Shown here one piece after another: positions 20,501 through 30,500 of a stretch of 64,000 nucleotides of DNA. This DNA is from CAIVAT01 sp964525995. GTDB taxonomy: Bacteria; Bacteroidota; Bacteroidia; Bacteroidales; FEN-979. The position numbers were made by a program, and so were the translations under genes. Within the stretch, counting starts at the first letter, position 1. Each line of letters begins with the position of its first letter. The DNA lies in contig CAZGIM010000012.1 in NCBI GenBank assembly GCA_964525995.1, positions 1 to 64,000 of the forward strand, read 5' to 3'. The notes below the pieces were generated by a model. The model searched no databases, had not been told where the DNA came from, and was given only the letters and a program-made list of their open reading frames with translations.

Positions 20501-23500
20501 GTTACCGACAAGGTTTTAGTACCAGAGGCAATCCATGTCACCGAAATGGATTCCGTTCCCTGACCTGAATCAATGGTGCCGCCGGATCCGACATCCCAGA
20601 TATAATCTGTCATTCCTGGTTCTGTCAAATAGATATTGCCCGGCATTCCCTGGCAAGGGGCGGCCGGTCCGGTGATGACGGGGGCCGGAAGCGGATGAAC
20701 CGTCACCGTGACTACAGCCGAAGCTGCAGCCTGACATCCGAATTCATTAGCATAATTAACCGAAACCTGCTTTGTTCCGGATCCCGTCCAGGTGACAGTG
20801 ATCATATTGCTTGTCGGGGTTCCCCCGGAGGTGACGGTTCCACCCGGTGATACGACCCACGAATAGTTGCTTTTCCCGCTTTCGGTAACATAAACATTAC
20901 CGGAGGTGTTTTGACAAACCGAATCGGGACCTGATAGAGTCGGAACCGGTCTGACATTGACAGTCACGGCAAATACAGCCGGCGTCAGAGCCTGGCAACC
21001 AGCTACACTGGTATAGTTCACACCAACCCACTGTGGTCCGGTGGCATTCCATTGAACTGTGATAGTGCTTTCGTGAAGTGAAGGATTGGTAAGGATTGTT
21101 CCGCCCGGGGATACTGTCCAGGAATAGGTACCCATTCCGGTCTGGGTACTGTAGTTGTTGTTCACCGACCCGTTGCAAGCGGTTGTGGCACCTGAAATCA
21201 CAGGATTTGACGGTCGTTCGTTGATCGAAATATTATACTGGCTGGGCGATGCTGCGGTACAACCATATGGATCCGTATAACTGACCCTGACATACTGCAA
21301 ACCGGTTGAGGTCCAGTCAACGGTTATGGTCGAAGTTCCGCCACCAGTTGAAATGGTTCCTCCTGATGAGACCGACCAGTTGTAACCTGTCATTCCCGAT
21401 GCCGTTGAAAAGATACTCCCTTCCCCGCCGGAACAGGCAAAGGTAGGTCCTGTTATCACCGGTACAGGCGGGGCAAGTACCCTGATGATCTTGTCGGCAT
21501 ATGAAGGACATATGTAGGTGGTAGTATAGCTTACGGTCACCTTCCCGTTGCCGGCTTGGGTCCATTTCACCGATATGCTGCTGGTTCCCTGTCCCGAAGT
21601 GATAATCCCGCCGGTAACAGTCCATTGATAAAGCGCCATTCCCGATTCCGTTGAAAAGACCAAGGTCCCGTTCAAACATATGGTGTCACTTCCTGTTATG
21701 GTGGCTAAGGGCGTAGAATTTACCGTCACATTTTTCACTGTGGGGATCAGGGTAGGACACCCGAAGGTATTCAGATAGCTTACGCTTACAGTCTTCGCCC
21801 CGGAAGTATTCCAGACCACTGAAATGGAATTGCTGCCAGATCCGGAGACTATGGTTCCGCCCTCGGATAAGGTCCAGACATAATTGGTCATTCCCGCTTC
21901 GGTGCTGTAAAATACCGTAGTACCTGTACAGGCAATGGAGGAGCCGGTGATTACCGGCTGGGGAGATGGAAAAACGGTGATGATTTTAGAGGTCGGTGTT
22001 GCTGCAATACACCCCGACGAATTTCTGTAATTCACGGTGATGGTTTGCGTGCCTGAACTGACCCAGTCAACGCTGATAAAATAGGTTCCCTGTCCCGATG
22101 TAATGATCCCTCCCGAAGTTATGGTCCAGACATAATCGGCCATCCCCTGCTCGGTAAAATAGATGACACCGGAACTGGACGGACAAATGGAGGTTGTGCC
22201 GGTAATGGTTGGAACAGGCGCCATATAAACCTGAATATTTTTCTGAGTCGGCGTTGTAGCGCTACATCCGCCCGGATCGCTATATCTTACCGTTACATAC
22301 TGGGCCCCTGCTGAATTCCACCTTATGGAAACGGTACTGGAATTGGCCGGTCCGATAATAGTACCCCCCGACGAAACGGTCCAGATATATCCCGACATCC
22401 CTGTTTCGGTACTGTACACTTCGGTAAATCCCGTGCAGGAGGGATCAGGGCCGTTAATTGTGGGAATGACGGTGGATTGCACCGTGACGGTTTTAACCGT
22501 AGGCGCCAAAGCCGTACATCCGTTTGCATTGGTATAATTGACGGTTATTTGCTGATTTCCTGTTGAATTCCAGGTGACAGATATCGAATTGGAATTGGCC
22601 GGTCCGTCTATAGTTCCGCCAGTAACCGACCAGGCATAACCAGTCATTCCGGTCTCGGTGGTATAGATATTTCCTGAGGTGCTGACACAAGCCATGGCAG
22701 ATCCCGAAATGGTGGGTACCGGCAAGGGATTAACCGTTATTTTAACCGCGTTGGTATAAAGGGTTCCGCATGAACCAGAGCTTGTCTGTGCCTGTCTGTA
22801 CCAGGTTGATACGGTAAGGATTCCCGGTTGATAGGTCATTTGGGTAGCGCCAGATATCGGGGTAAAGTTCAGGTTATCGGTCGATTGTTCCCAATTGAAG
22901 AAGTAAGGTGTTACACCACCGGTTGGCATGGTTGCAGAAAGGATCAGTGGAGACTGGGTGGCACAAATCGATTGATTCGCTGATGCAGTGCCGGCTATGA
23001 ACTGAGGATAAACGGTGATGTTGTAAGTGGAAACCGGCCCTGTGCAACCGTTTGCTACCGGCGTGACGGAAATGACAGCATTGATTGGCACAGACGATGC
23101 ATTGGTGGCAGTAAACGATGGCACTGAAGTCCCGGATCCGGAAACGGCAAGTCCTATTGCCGTATTGCTATTAGTCCAGGTGAAGGTAGTCCCCGCAACA
23201 GTCCCGTTCAGTTGGGTGGCAGGGACTGTCACTCCGTTACAATAAATCTGATCTGCGATAGCAACAACTGTTGGTTTGGGTTTAATCGTTACTAATACAC
23301 TGGTTGAACCCGAACAGCCTTCTGTCGCTGTTTCCATGACCGTCAGTGTAACCGTCTGATTCACTGAGGTATTATTGGTCCAGATCACATTGACGGGCGA
23401 ACCAGTCGATCCACCGTTAAAAGTACCGTACCACAAGCCGGTGACCGGTGTCAGCGACCATGCGAAAGAAGATCCAGGAGCGCCGGAGGCAGAATAGGAT

Positions 23501-24438
23501 GTGGATTCTTCGGGACAGGTCAGCAAAGATCCGCTAATAGATGGGGTGGGCGCAGCAATTACCGTAATATTCCGGGTGGCGCTGGTTGCAGTACACGATC
23601 CGTCCTGAACGTTCGAATAACTAACGGTGACAGAAGCAGTACCGGCGACGGTTCCCCCAAAAAGGGTTATCGAGGAGGTTCCCTGACCGGTAAACGAAAC
23701 AACATTGGGCGCCGATCCGGTAACATTCCATACATAGTTGTAGTAGTTCGTTCCGGGTGGAGGAACCGGTGCGTTCAGAATAAATGAAGCGCCGGAACAT
23801 AACTGCCCTGATCCGCCGGTGATCGCGCTTCCATTGGCAGGAGGGGCAAGAACTGTAACATTTTGGACCACCGGATCAGAATAACATATCGCTGATCCCT
23901 CACCGGGTCTGGATGCCCGGAGTGTAATGGAATAGGTGCCGGGAGTGCCGGGCCAGGTAACAATGCCCATGGTTCCCGACCATACCGGTGGCGATCCTCC
24001 TGTCACTACCCAATCATAATCTTCACCCGATAAAGGGTAGGCCACCGAGTAAGGATAACTGGAATTGGTACAAACCGTGAATACCCCCAGGATCGCAGGA
24101 GTTGTCACACCTACCAGGACAGTGAGTGATGCCGGTCCGGAACCGGTTACCACGTTGATGGAACCCGTACCGGGTAATGATCCCCAGTCAACCGTTATCA
24201 CGGGTGTATTGCCGATTACCGTTATCGGAGCAGCACCTGTCGAGGTGATAGTCCAGGAGTACGGAAAGGTTCCACCCACGGCTGTATAGACATTAACGCC
24301 TGCACTGGCACAAACGCTTGCAGGCCCGTTGATGGTAACCTGAGCCGATATGCTGTTTGAGAATCCCGATAACAAAATCTGGAACGCAATAAGCATTACC
24401 AGACTGTATCCATTCAATTTACCCGTAAATGTTTTCAT
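14587..24438 (-). CDS. Giant PKD-like repeat protein with T9SS sorting domain (3,283 residues)
   Basis: Signal peptide about 1-32 (ending SISAQ). The protein is an uninterrupted string of about 37 beta-sandwich modules: four variant Ig/PKD-like units, one 'TxFTWTN...IGL' unit, one SprB-like Ig unit with GGVTPYFFNWEQS, then 29 canonical PKD-like units of about 84-85 residues, then two variant units. The canonical pattern is PVPxIxG-xxxxC-xG-...-Y-x-TE-x-GM-xx-Y-x-W-x-V-S-x-GG-xI-...-G-x-Q-x-V-x-VNYTN-x-x-GC-xA. Each has a Cys near the start and another near the end, suggesting a disulfide per module. The last about 85 residues are a type A T9SS domain (KIYPNPADNRITVEW ... AGLYQLILQ). I expect a long surface fibre or adhesin. 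There is no enzymatic domain. It is probably co-transcribed with the second giant gene upstream (76-bp gap) and the protease downstream. Confidence 0.93.
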   Translation of the reverse strand: MKTFTGKLNGYSLVMLIAFQILLSGFSNSISAQVTINGPASVCASAGVNVYTAVGGTFPYSWTITSTGAAPITVIGNTPVITVDWGSLPGTGSINVVTGSGPASLTVLVGVTTPAILGVFTVCTNSSYPYSVAYPLSGEDYDWVVTGGSPPVWSGTMGIVTWPGTPGTYSITLRASRPGEGSAICYSDPVVQNVTVLAPPANGSAITGGSGQLCSGASFILNAPVPPPGTNYYNYVWNVTGSAPNVVSFTGQGTSSITLFGGTVAGTASVTVSYSNVQDGSCTATSATRNITVIAAPTPSISGSLLTCPEESTSYSASGAPGSSFAWSLTPVTGLWYGTFNGGSTGSPVNVIWTNNTSVNQTVTLTVMETATEGCSGSTSVLVTIKPKPTVVAIADQIYCNGVTVPATQLNGTVAGTTFTWTNSNTAIGLAVSGSGTSVPSFTATNASSVPINAVISVTPVANGCTGPVSTYNITVYPQFIAGTASANQSICATQSPLILSATMPTGGVTPYFFNWEQSTDNLNFTPISGATQMTYQPGILTVSTWYRQAQTSSGSCGTLYTNAVKITVNPLPVPTISGSAMACVSTSGNIYTTETGMTGYAWSVTGGTIDGPANSNSISVTWNSTGNQQITVNYTNANGCTALAPTVKTVTVQSTVIPTINGPDPSCTGFTEVYSTETGMSGYIWTVSSGGTIIGPANSSTVSIRWNSAGAQYVTVRYSDPGGCSATTPTQKNIQVYMAPVPTITGTTSICPSSSGVIYFTEQGMADYVWTITSGGIITSGQGTYFISVDWVSSGTQTITVNYRNSSGCIAATPTSKIITVFPSPQPVITGSSIACTGTTVFYSTEAGMTNYVWTLSEGGTIVSGSGSNSISVVWNTSGAKTVSVSYLNTFGCPTLIPTVKNVTVNSTPLATITGSDTICLNGTLVFSTESGMALYQWTVTGGIITSGQGTSSISVKWTQAGNGKVTVSYTTTYICPSYADKIIRVLAPPVPVITGPTFACSGGEGSIFSTASGMTGYNWSVSSGGTISTGGGTSTITVDWTSTGLQYVRVSYTDPYGCTAASPSQYNISINERPSNPVISGATTACNGSVNNNYSTQTGMGTYSWTVSPGGTILTNPSLHESTITVQWNATGPQWVGVNYTSVAGCQALTPAVFAVTVNVRPVPTLSGPDSVCQNTSGNVYVTESGKSNYSWVVSPGGTVTSGGTPTSNMITVTWTGSGTKQVSVNYANEFGCQAAASAVVTVTVHPLPAPVITGPAAPCQGMPGNIYLTEPGMTDYIWDVGSGGTIDSGQGTESISVTWIASGTKTLSVTYTNLKGCHPAVPAVRTITVLPAPVPVIQGPSIACNGSQSVFQTTPGMNGYQWSVTPGGTIISGSNADAATIAWTSAGNHTVSVVFTNGSGCITLVPSTKPVTVQNNSVATITGPAQSCTGHHEIYFTEAGMQNYNWSVSSGGTIDGPINTRTVTVTWNSVGNRTVSVVYTDPIGCTQANPTVKQVTVSGSPVPTVTGTTPICQNSTGVVYFTEPAMTGYTWTVTSGGILTGGQGTNAISVDWIGAGTQTITVNYLNAAGCSSPGPTIKAINVLPLPLPVIIGPEIMCNSNISVYTTTPGMVNYEWTLSGGGTIISGANTNSVSVKWNNVGIHTLTVTYINGSSGCPTQVPGSKQITVYPSPEPTITGADTICIDGTVVFTTEAGMALYQWSVGPGGIITSGLGTHIITVKWTQAGNNTVSVNYTNTSNCSAPVPTTKSILVYPAPVPVITGPSYACAGGTGFDYSTDPGMTGYTWSVSPGGAITGGAGTNSITVSWSVAGLQYVTVVYTDQHGCSTTIPTNFDVSVNVRPVPTLAGTGSACVGSADNTYATEAGMMLYEWSVSPGGTILTNPSDHTNTITVAWNTTGNHWVKVNYINLSGCDALTPATVFCTVHPLPVPTLTGPVSVCRNSTGNLYRTESGKTHYTWIVPPGGIITAGGTSTSDTVQVTWNTPGIKTVTVNYTNSDLCTATQPSTLTVTVHELPVPVITGPATGCPGTAGNIFATDTGMSGYSWNISSGGIIESGQGTSAISVSWLLAGTQSITVNYQDGNGCSASSSTVKTIIVNPLPVPLINGGSNACVTFDASYSTEAGMTNYQWNVTPGGTIVSGANSPTVTVNWTATGLQTVYVSYTNSNGCTAVPSTKTVTVNDLVIPTITGPGQGCTLIPVNYYTETGMTGYTWSVSTTGVIIAGAGTNSVTVIWYSAGNHAIEVNYINQKGCTASGPTSKNVTITTSPVPWIDGPAQSCQSAAGVVYATTPGMQNYLWSISTGGIITSGLGTATITVTWSVPGSQWVSVNYTDPAGCPAASPTVRNVVVAPAPVPVITGLSQICNGTTAVYYCEAGMNGYSWTITPGGIITSGAGTNAITVDWVAAGVQSITVTYSDLNGCPALTPSQKTVTVYPLPIPTITNSPVACVNGITTCNTEPGMNSYQWTVSQGGTIIAGAGTHSIVISWSSAGTKTVTVSYMDSNGCYPLQVTSKAITVSDLPVPTITGSGNACLGSTGNLYFTEPGMTNYLWTVSSGGVITSGAGTRTITVTWNTLTPQVVSVNYTNPAGCMASAPTQFGVTINPLPVPTLTGNAVACAGSINNIYVTEPGMTNYIWNVSPGGTILTSTTTNTSSITVAWNTAGAQWVSVNYTNALGCTAAAPTLKSVVVQTSPNPTIIGISSVCAGTTGVAYSTDPGFLNYIWNISPGGTITAGAGTNIITVTWITAGTQSVTVNYTNSNGCSAGQPTSKTVTVNALPVPTITGNSLSCLGGTTNHTTETGMTGYQWTVSAGGTILSGSGSNAIQVQWTTAGPKTVTVNYTNSNGCTAATPSTHTVTVYSQPVPIISGQTSLCAGTMGVVYSTEGGMINYQWSVTAGGVIVSGAGTNMITVNWNTAGVQGVSVNYTDAHGCTAAIPTNLPVTVNAVPVPTITGNNNPCMTSGNYTYLTEQGMVNYLWTVTSGGIIVGGQGTRSIQIYWTAPGAQTVTVTYNTPAGCNSQLSSMAVLVRSIPGTPSAIAGDTLICKPLTGVIYSVALIPDAIGYDWAVPAGAVITGGANTNIITVSFGENAQSGNISVFGINTCGNGPYSPVLHISVHPYPEAPIVTVIDPDTLVSSAPEGNQWYRDNQPIPGATAQQYVAYIPGHYFVIASPFGCVSDPSNVVVIYPVGIGTQDDTGVKIYPNPADNRITVEWNNTGSGEPLDIWLADNLGHLKQIVKQSEFQGTRTLTIELGNPPAGLYQLILQRGQTRIIKKLIILNEEK
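15607..22479 (-). repeat. Nine-module super-repeat, three copies of 2,289-2,295 bp
   Basis: Individual canonical modules average about 254 bp, but module types recur every nine modules. Copy A is 22479-20191, copy B 20190-17896, copy C 17895-15607. Matching positions include: 'T(T)-IC ... GVVYFTE' (second module of A and B), 'DTIC-x-x-GT-x-VF-x-TE-x-GMALYQW' (fourth), 'TILTNPS ... TI-x-V-x-WN' (sixth; also 'TILTSTTTNTSSI' in C), and 'SGNVY/GNLY-x-TESGK' with an extra GGT-x-TS insertion (seventh). Copies A and B stay in register throughout; copy C is more diverged. The spacing between register starts is 2,289, 2,295 and 2,289 bp. Only a nucleotide self-comparison would give identities. Confidence 0.75.
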
Positions 24439-24514
24439 CGGTAAATGGTTTGATATTAATGGGTCAACTCCTGTTTCCCGAAGCTAAATTAACATAAATT
24501 TCGAGGAGCCGATC

Positions 24515-27500
24515 TTACTGTTTCACGATCCTGAAAATATGTACCTCTTCACCCGACAGGATGCGGAGGATATAAATTCCCCCGGGGTAACCCCCGATTG
24601 AAACTTTAAAATCGCGACTATTGCTTAGTTTTTCTGATTGAATCCGTTCACCTCTCATGGAATAGATCTCAATCCGTGATCCTTCGTCAAGGTCGTTTCC
24701 CGAATATTCAATATTGAAAATTCCTGTTGTGGGATTGGGGTATATCTTAAACTTCGACACCGGAATTTCTGTCAACGGAGGTTCAACGGCAGTAGGTACC
24801 GTGACCATCGTGGGCGCACTCATTCCACAATAGATGCCATTGGTAGTTATATATCCATGTAGTGAACCTCCCTGTTCTACCGTAGTTCCCGGTAAAAAAA
24901 GAATATTCTTACCGGCGATAAACGTGGCAGCACCACCGGAATGCACTATAAAGTAAGTACCGTAGCCGGCTACTGTGATGGTTTGTACCGCATCATAACA
25001 TTCGTTCTGACCTGGTCCGATCTGGATATTCTGTACTGTCACCACAGCCGGCGGCAATACTTTAACAGCATATATGACCGGCGCAACCGTACGACATCCC
25101 GAGGCGTTCACAACCTCCAGGCTGACATTCTGGTTTCCGGTTGCACCCCAGCTCACCTGGATTGCCTGGGTACCTGCGCCGCCAATAATGATACCTCCAG
25201 CTGATACCGACCAGTTATAGGAGATCATTCCGGCGTCAGCCGTATAAAGTACCGTACTTCCGACTGTAATTATTGAAGGTCCTGATATAACAGGTGCCGG
25301 AGTAGGTAGAACCGTTACCGTTTTTGGTGTCGGAAATTCAGCCCTGCATCCTCCCGGAGTCGTATAATTAACCGTTAAACCTGAGAAGCCCGGAGTTTGC
25401 CATACCACCGTGATGGCGCTGGTTCCCTGTCCTCCTGTTATGATGCCCCCCGGTAAGATGGTCCATTGGTAATTGCTCATTCCCGCCTCGGTACTATACA
25501 TCACAGCCGAAGAGGCACAGGGTGATGAGGGTCCCGCGATGGTGGGTACCGGAGGTGTCGACACTGAAACCGGCAATACCGTGGGAACTGCTGTCGGGCA
25601 TCCCTGAACATCGCGGTAGCCAACTGCAACCGATTGGGATCCTGTTGTATTCCACCTGACGAAAACCGAATTGGTATTTTCACCCGAAAGGATGGTTCCG
25701 CCCTGGGTGACCGACCAACTGTACTGACTCATTCCGGCTTCGGTAGTATAATTGAATACACCTCCTGTACAGGGATTCAAAGAGCCGTTGATGGAAGGAA
25801 CGGGCAATGGATTTACCGCTACATTTTTAACGGTTTGATTGGCCGCCTGACATCCCAGAGTATTGGTATAATTTACCGTCAGGGTTTGTGTTCCCGAAGT
25901 GATCCAAGATACCGTAACAGTTTGTGTTCCATTTCCTGCCGTGATGGTACCTCCCGAAGAGATAATCCAATTGTAGTTCGTCATGCCCGGATCGGTATAA
26001 TAAACCACTCCCGAAGATCCTTCACAAACCGACGAAGGCCCTGTGATCACAGGTGCGGGCAGCGGGGAAACCGTAACCGGAAATGCGGCCGGGGTCAGTG
26101 CCTGACAACCGGTTTGAGGGTTGGCATAATTCACCATTACCATTCTGAATCCGGGTTGGTTCCATCTCACCTGAATTGTAGCAGTGCCTATCCCCGATGT
26201 AATCGTGCCACCACTACCGACACTCCAGTTATAAAGCGACATCCCGGCTTGCGTAGCGTACGTCGCGGTCTGATCCAGACAAACCTGTGAAGACCCAGAA
26301 ATCGTAGGAATCACAAGTGGATTGACATAGACGGTTTTCATCGTTGGTGTGGCGGGAGCACATCCATGTTGATTGAGATAGGTGACCGTTACTGTCTGGA
26401 CTCCCGGGGTGTTCCAGGTAACTAAAATGGAATTGGTATTCTGCCCCCCGGTGATGGTACCACCGGTAGAAACCGACCAGGTATATCCCGTCATGCCCGG
26501 ATCGGTGTTATAAACCATCCCTCCCACACCCGGACAAACGTTAACCGGACCGGTCAGAAGCGGTACCGGCAATGGATATACCACCATAGCAACGGGTCCC
26601 GATGTTGCAGGATTTCCGGAGAGACAGGGAGAAGGCAGGCTCGAAGTAAGCACACAGGTCACCACATCGTTTGCTGCCGGAACATAACTGAATACAGCCT
26701 GGTTCGTTCCAACATCCGATCCGTTGACCCTCCATTGATAAGCCGGATTCGTACCTCCGTTGACAGGATGTGCAGTAAACGTTACCAGGGTCCCGGCACA
26801 GATCATATTGGTTGAAGGGGTAATGCTTACGCTTACCGGCGGATAATTGGAGCAGGTATCCTTCAGACATCGTACCGCCAACCCAAGCGACTTATTGTTG
26901 GGATTCCGGCCAGCTCCGGTTAGCGAGCCGGCTAAAAATCTTGTCCAGGCATTGGTGGTACTGTTCTGAGTTGAAGAATAAAAATATCCGAACTCCTTAA
27001 GGTTTCCGAAAGTGCCGTCGGTAAACCGCAAGCCGGCTCCTAAACCCGTGAATCCACTGGTGTTGACGGCCCCTGCATTGGGCGATGACCAGTGGGTGGT
27101 TCCCACTTCCTTCATCTTTCCTCCGGCAACACTTTCTCCGCCAAGATAGGAGGTCAGCACCGACCACTCTTCGTCGGTGGGTATATGCCATCCCGATGGA
27201 CAGATCCCCTGAACTCCAGGTAAAGCAACATATTGCATCAATTCATTCCATTGATACAATCCGCCATAAACTGAACAATTGGATTCCAGGTCCAGGTAAC
27301 AATATTTTTCAATGATCCCGTTGCTGGTCTGCTCCTGATTGCCATTGATACGTGTTCCGGCATCCAGGTTCTCCTTAAACCAGCACTGGTTGCCGATTTG
27401 CACAGTATGATAAGTTTTTCCCATATACGTGACTGTAGGAATGCCCTGACAGGGAACGCCATATAGGATACCCATAACAATTAGATTCGAGGTCGCCTGA

Positions 27501-30500
27501 GGATTGACAACACAATAAAAATTCGAAGTCACAGTACAGACGATGGAATCATTTTCTGAAGGGACATAGGTGAAAGTTGGACTGTTGGTTCCGGCAATGA
27601 TTCCATTCACCCGCCATTGGTAAACAGGATTGGTGCCCCCGTTCACCGTGGACGCAGTAAATGTTACGGCATTTCCGGTCAACACCGGATTTTGGGATAC
27701 CACGATCGACGCCCCGACAACAACGGGCTGGGTTATATTGACCGTTTTCAAGGGGCTGGAGGCGCTGCATCCGTAGCCATTGGTCACCAAGACCCGGAGC
27801 GTTCCCTGTGCCGGTCCCGGCCCCCCCCAGAAAATGTTACAGGTTGACTGTGCCCCGCCGGAAAGGATTTGTGTACCAGAGGGTCCGGTTACCGTCCAGG
27901 AATAGGATGACATTCCGGGTTCTGTAAAATATATATGCCCGCCGGTATTCTGACATACCAGATCGGTTGGATCAGAAAAACTTGTGATCGACGGTGTGGG
28001 CGCCGGGTGTACTGCCACCATAAGTGGTGTCGCAACCGATGCCTGACAACCGTTTTCGTTCAGATAATTTACCGTGATGATCGGATTCCCGGGGTTCAGC
28101 CAGGTAATGGTAACTGATCGGGTTCCCTGTCCAGAGGTTATGATACCCTCGGATGTTACCGTCCAGAAATAGGAGGTCATTCCCGGTTCGGTGAAATATA
28201 CATTACCTGTGGTATTCTGACATCCTGATGAAGCTCCCGTGATAACCGGTACCGGCAGGGAGTTGACTGTCATGGTGTGGGTGGTTGCTACTGCTGCGGT
28301 GCATCCGTTTGTGGTGGTGTAATTGATCCCGACCTGCTTCAGACCGGTTGTATTCCAGGTCACCGTAATAAAATCACTTTCAGCAGTTCCTCCGCCGGTC
28401 ACAGTTCCATCGGGCGATACAGTCCAGGTGTAGTTATTCTGCCCAGCCTGCGTGACAAAGGTATTACCGTCCGCTCCCTGGCAGGTTGTCGTAGGACCGC
28501 TGAGGGTCGGCACCGGCAACGAATGAACGGTCACGGAGTAAGTAGCCGGGAGCGTCGCAAGACAACCGGCAGTGTTCTGGTAATTTACGCTAACCCATTG
28601 CGAGCCCGGAGTATGCCATAACACCTCAATAGTATTGGAATAGGCTGAAGGAGTCGTGATGATCGTACCGCCTTTTGAAATGGTCCATTGATATTGTATC
28701 ATGCCCGGTTGCGTGGTGTATGTCGCCCGGGTTCCGGGACAAGTACCGGCAGTACCGGTGATGATCGGAGTGGGCGGACGGGCATTGATGGCCAGGTTGA
28801 ACTGTGACGGAGTCGCGGCAGTACATCCATGTTGATCGGTGTAGATGACAGATACCGACTGCAATCCTGCAGTATTCCAATATACAGTGACACTGTTGGT
28901 CCCCGAACCGGTAGTTATCACGCCATCGGCCGAGGCGCTCCAGATATAATCCGACATTCCGGTTGCGGTGTAAAATTCAGATCCCGGGCCTCCGGTACAT
29001 CCATACTGCGGACCGCTGATCACCGGTACCGGCGGGGCATACACCGTAATATTTTTCACGGTAGGTGTTACGGCCTGACATCCTCCCATCGGATTGACAT
29101 AGTTCACCGAAACTGTACCTGGTCCCGACTGGATCCATTTAACTGCGACACTATTGGTTCCCTGCCCGGATGTGATCAATCCCCCTGAACTCACCGTCCA
29201 GTCATACATCGCCATTCCGGGATCAGTTGAAAAAACAACCGTTCCATTCAGGCACACCGTATCGGCTCCCGTAATGACCGGAAGCGGAGATTGGTAGACC
29301 TGGATCATTTTACTGCCGGGCACCAGCGTCGGACAACCCTGGGCGTTGAGATAGGTGACGGATATGTTAAAGGTACCGACCGAGGACCACCGTATGCCAA
29401 TCGTATTGGTTCCCGATCCGGAAATTATGGTTCCTCCCGCATCCAGATTCCAAATATAATTCGTCATTCCGGTAGCTGTGGAGTAATAGGTAGTCGTGCC
29501 GGTGCAAACCGGTGTTTGTCCTGAAATAACCGGTACGGCAGCGGGTTGTACGGTAACCTGCTTTACGGCAGGCTGGGGTGCGTGACAACCCGACAGGTTG
29601 GTATAATTAACTGTCACACTCTGGGTTCCTGCTGTCGTCCAAGTGACTGCTATCGCACTGGTGCCCTGACCACCGGTGATCGTTCCACCCTGCACAATCC
29701 AGGTATATTCTGCCATTCCGGTCTCCGTAAAATAGACCACTCCGGCGCTTCCCTGGCAGATTGATCCCAGGCCTGTAATAGTTGGCGCCGGCGAAGCATT
29801 GACGGTAACCGGTTTAACGGTTGGTATGGTCACTGTACATCCTAGGGCATCGTTGTAAATCACACCCACATTCCGGCTTCCGGCCGTGTTCCACAGCACC
29901 GTGATCTGGTTGGAACCCTGACCTGATACGATCGTTCCGCCACCCAAAGGCAAGGTCCACACATAATTGAGCATTCCGCTTTCGGTCGAATAAGTGCATG
30001 GAATCGATATACAGGCAGGATCAGGCCCGGTAATCGAAGGCACAATGGTGCTTTGTACCGAGACGGTCTTCGTTCCGGGCGCCGCGGCGACACAATTATT
30101 TTGGTCGGTATAGGTCACCGAAACGGTCTGTATCCCGGCAGTATTCCAGGTGACATTGACAGAACTGTTATTAACAGGACCCGCGATCACGCCTCCGGTC
30201 ACCGACCAGTTATAACCGCTCATGCCTGTTTGAGTTGAGTAGATATTGTTGGTCGAATTGATACAAGCCGCCCCGGCTCCGGAAATTGTTGGAACAGGCA
30301 ACGGATGAAGACTTATTTTCACTGCGTTGGTGTATACCGTTCCGCATCCATCGGAAGATATTTGTTTTTGCCGGAACCAGGTATTTACTGTAATGGGGCC
30401 TGGCTGGTACGACATCCCGGTTGATCCGGGTATATCAACGAAAACGTCATTATCAACCGATGACTGCCATAAAAAACTGTAAGGTGGAACGCCTCCCCGG

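Noticed and set aside
15607..22479. Regular spacing of about 254 bp, considered as a CRISPR-like or satellite array
   Set aside because: The periodicity is in-frame protein module repetition with conserved Cys, Trp and Gly positions; no short palindromic direct repeats or unique spacers exist.
25634..26290. 218-codon open frame on the plus strand opposite the 3,729-residue gene, and similar frames at 32267-32743 and 33725-34249
   Set aside because: They are antisense to a long, clearly coding repeat gene, have residue usage (Arg, His, Gly, Ser rich) typical of shadow frames, and repeat with the module period.
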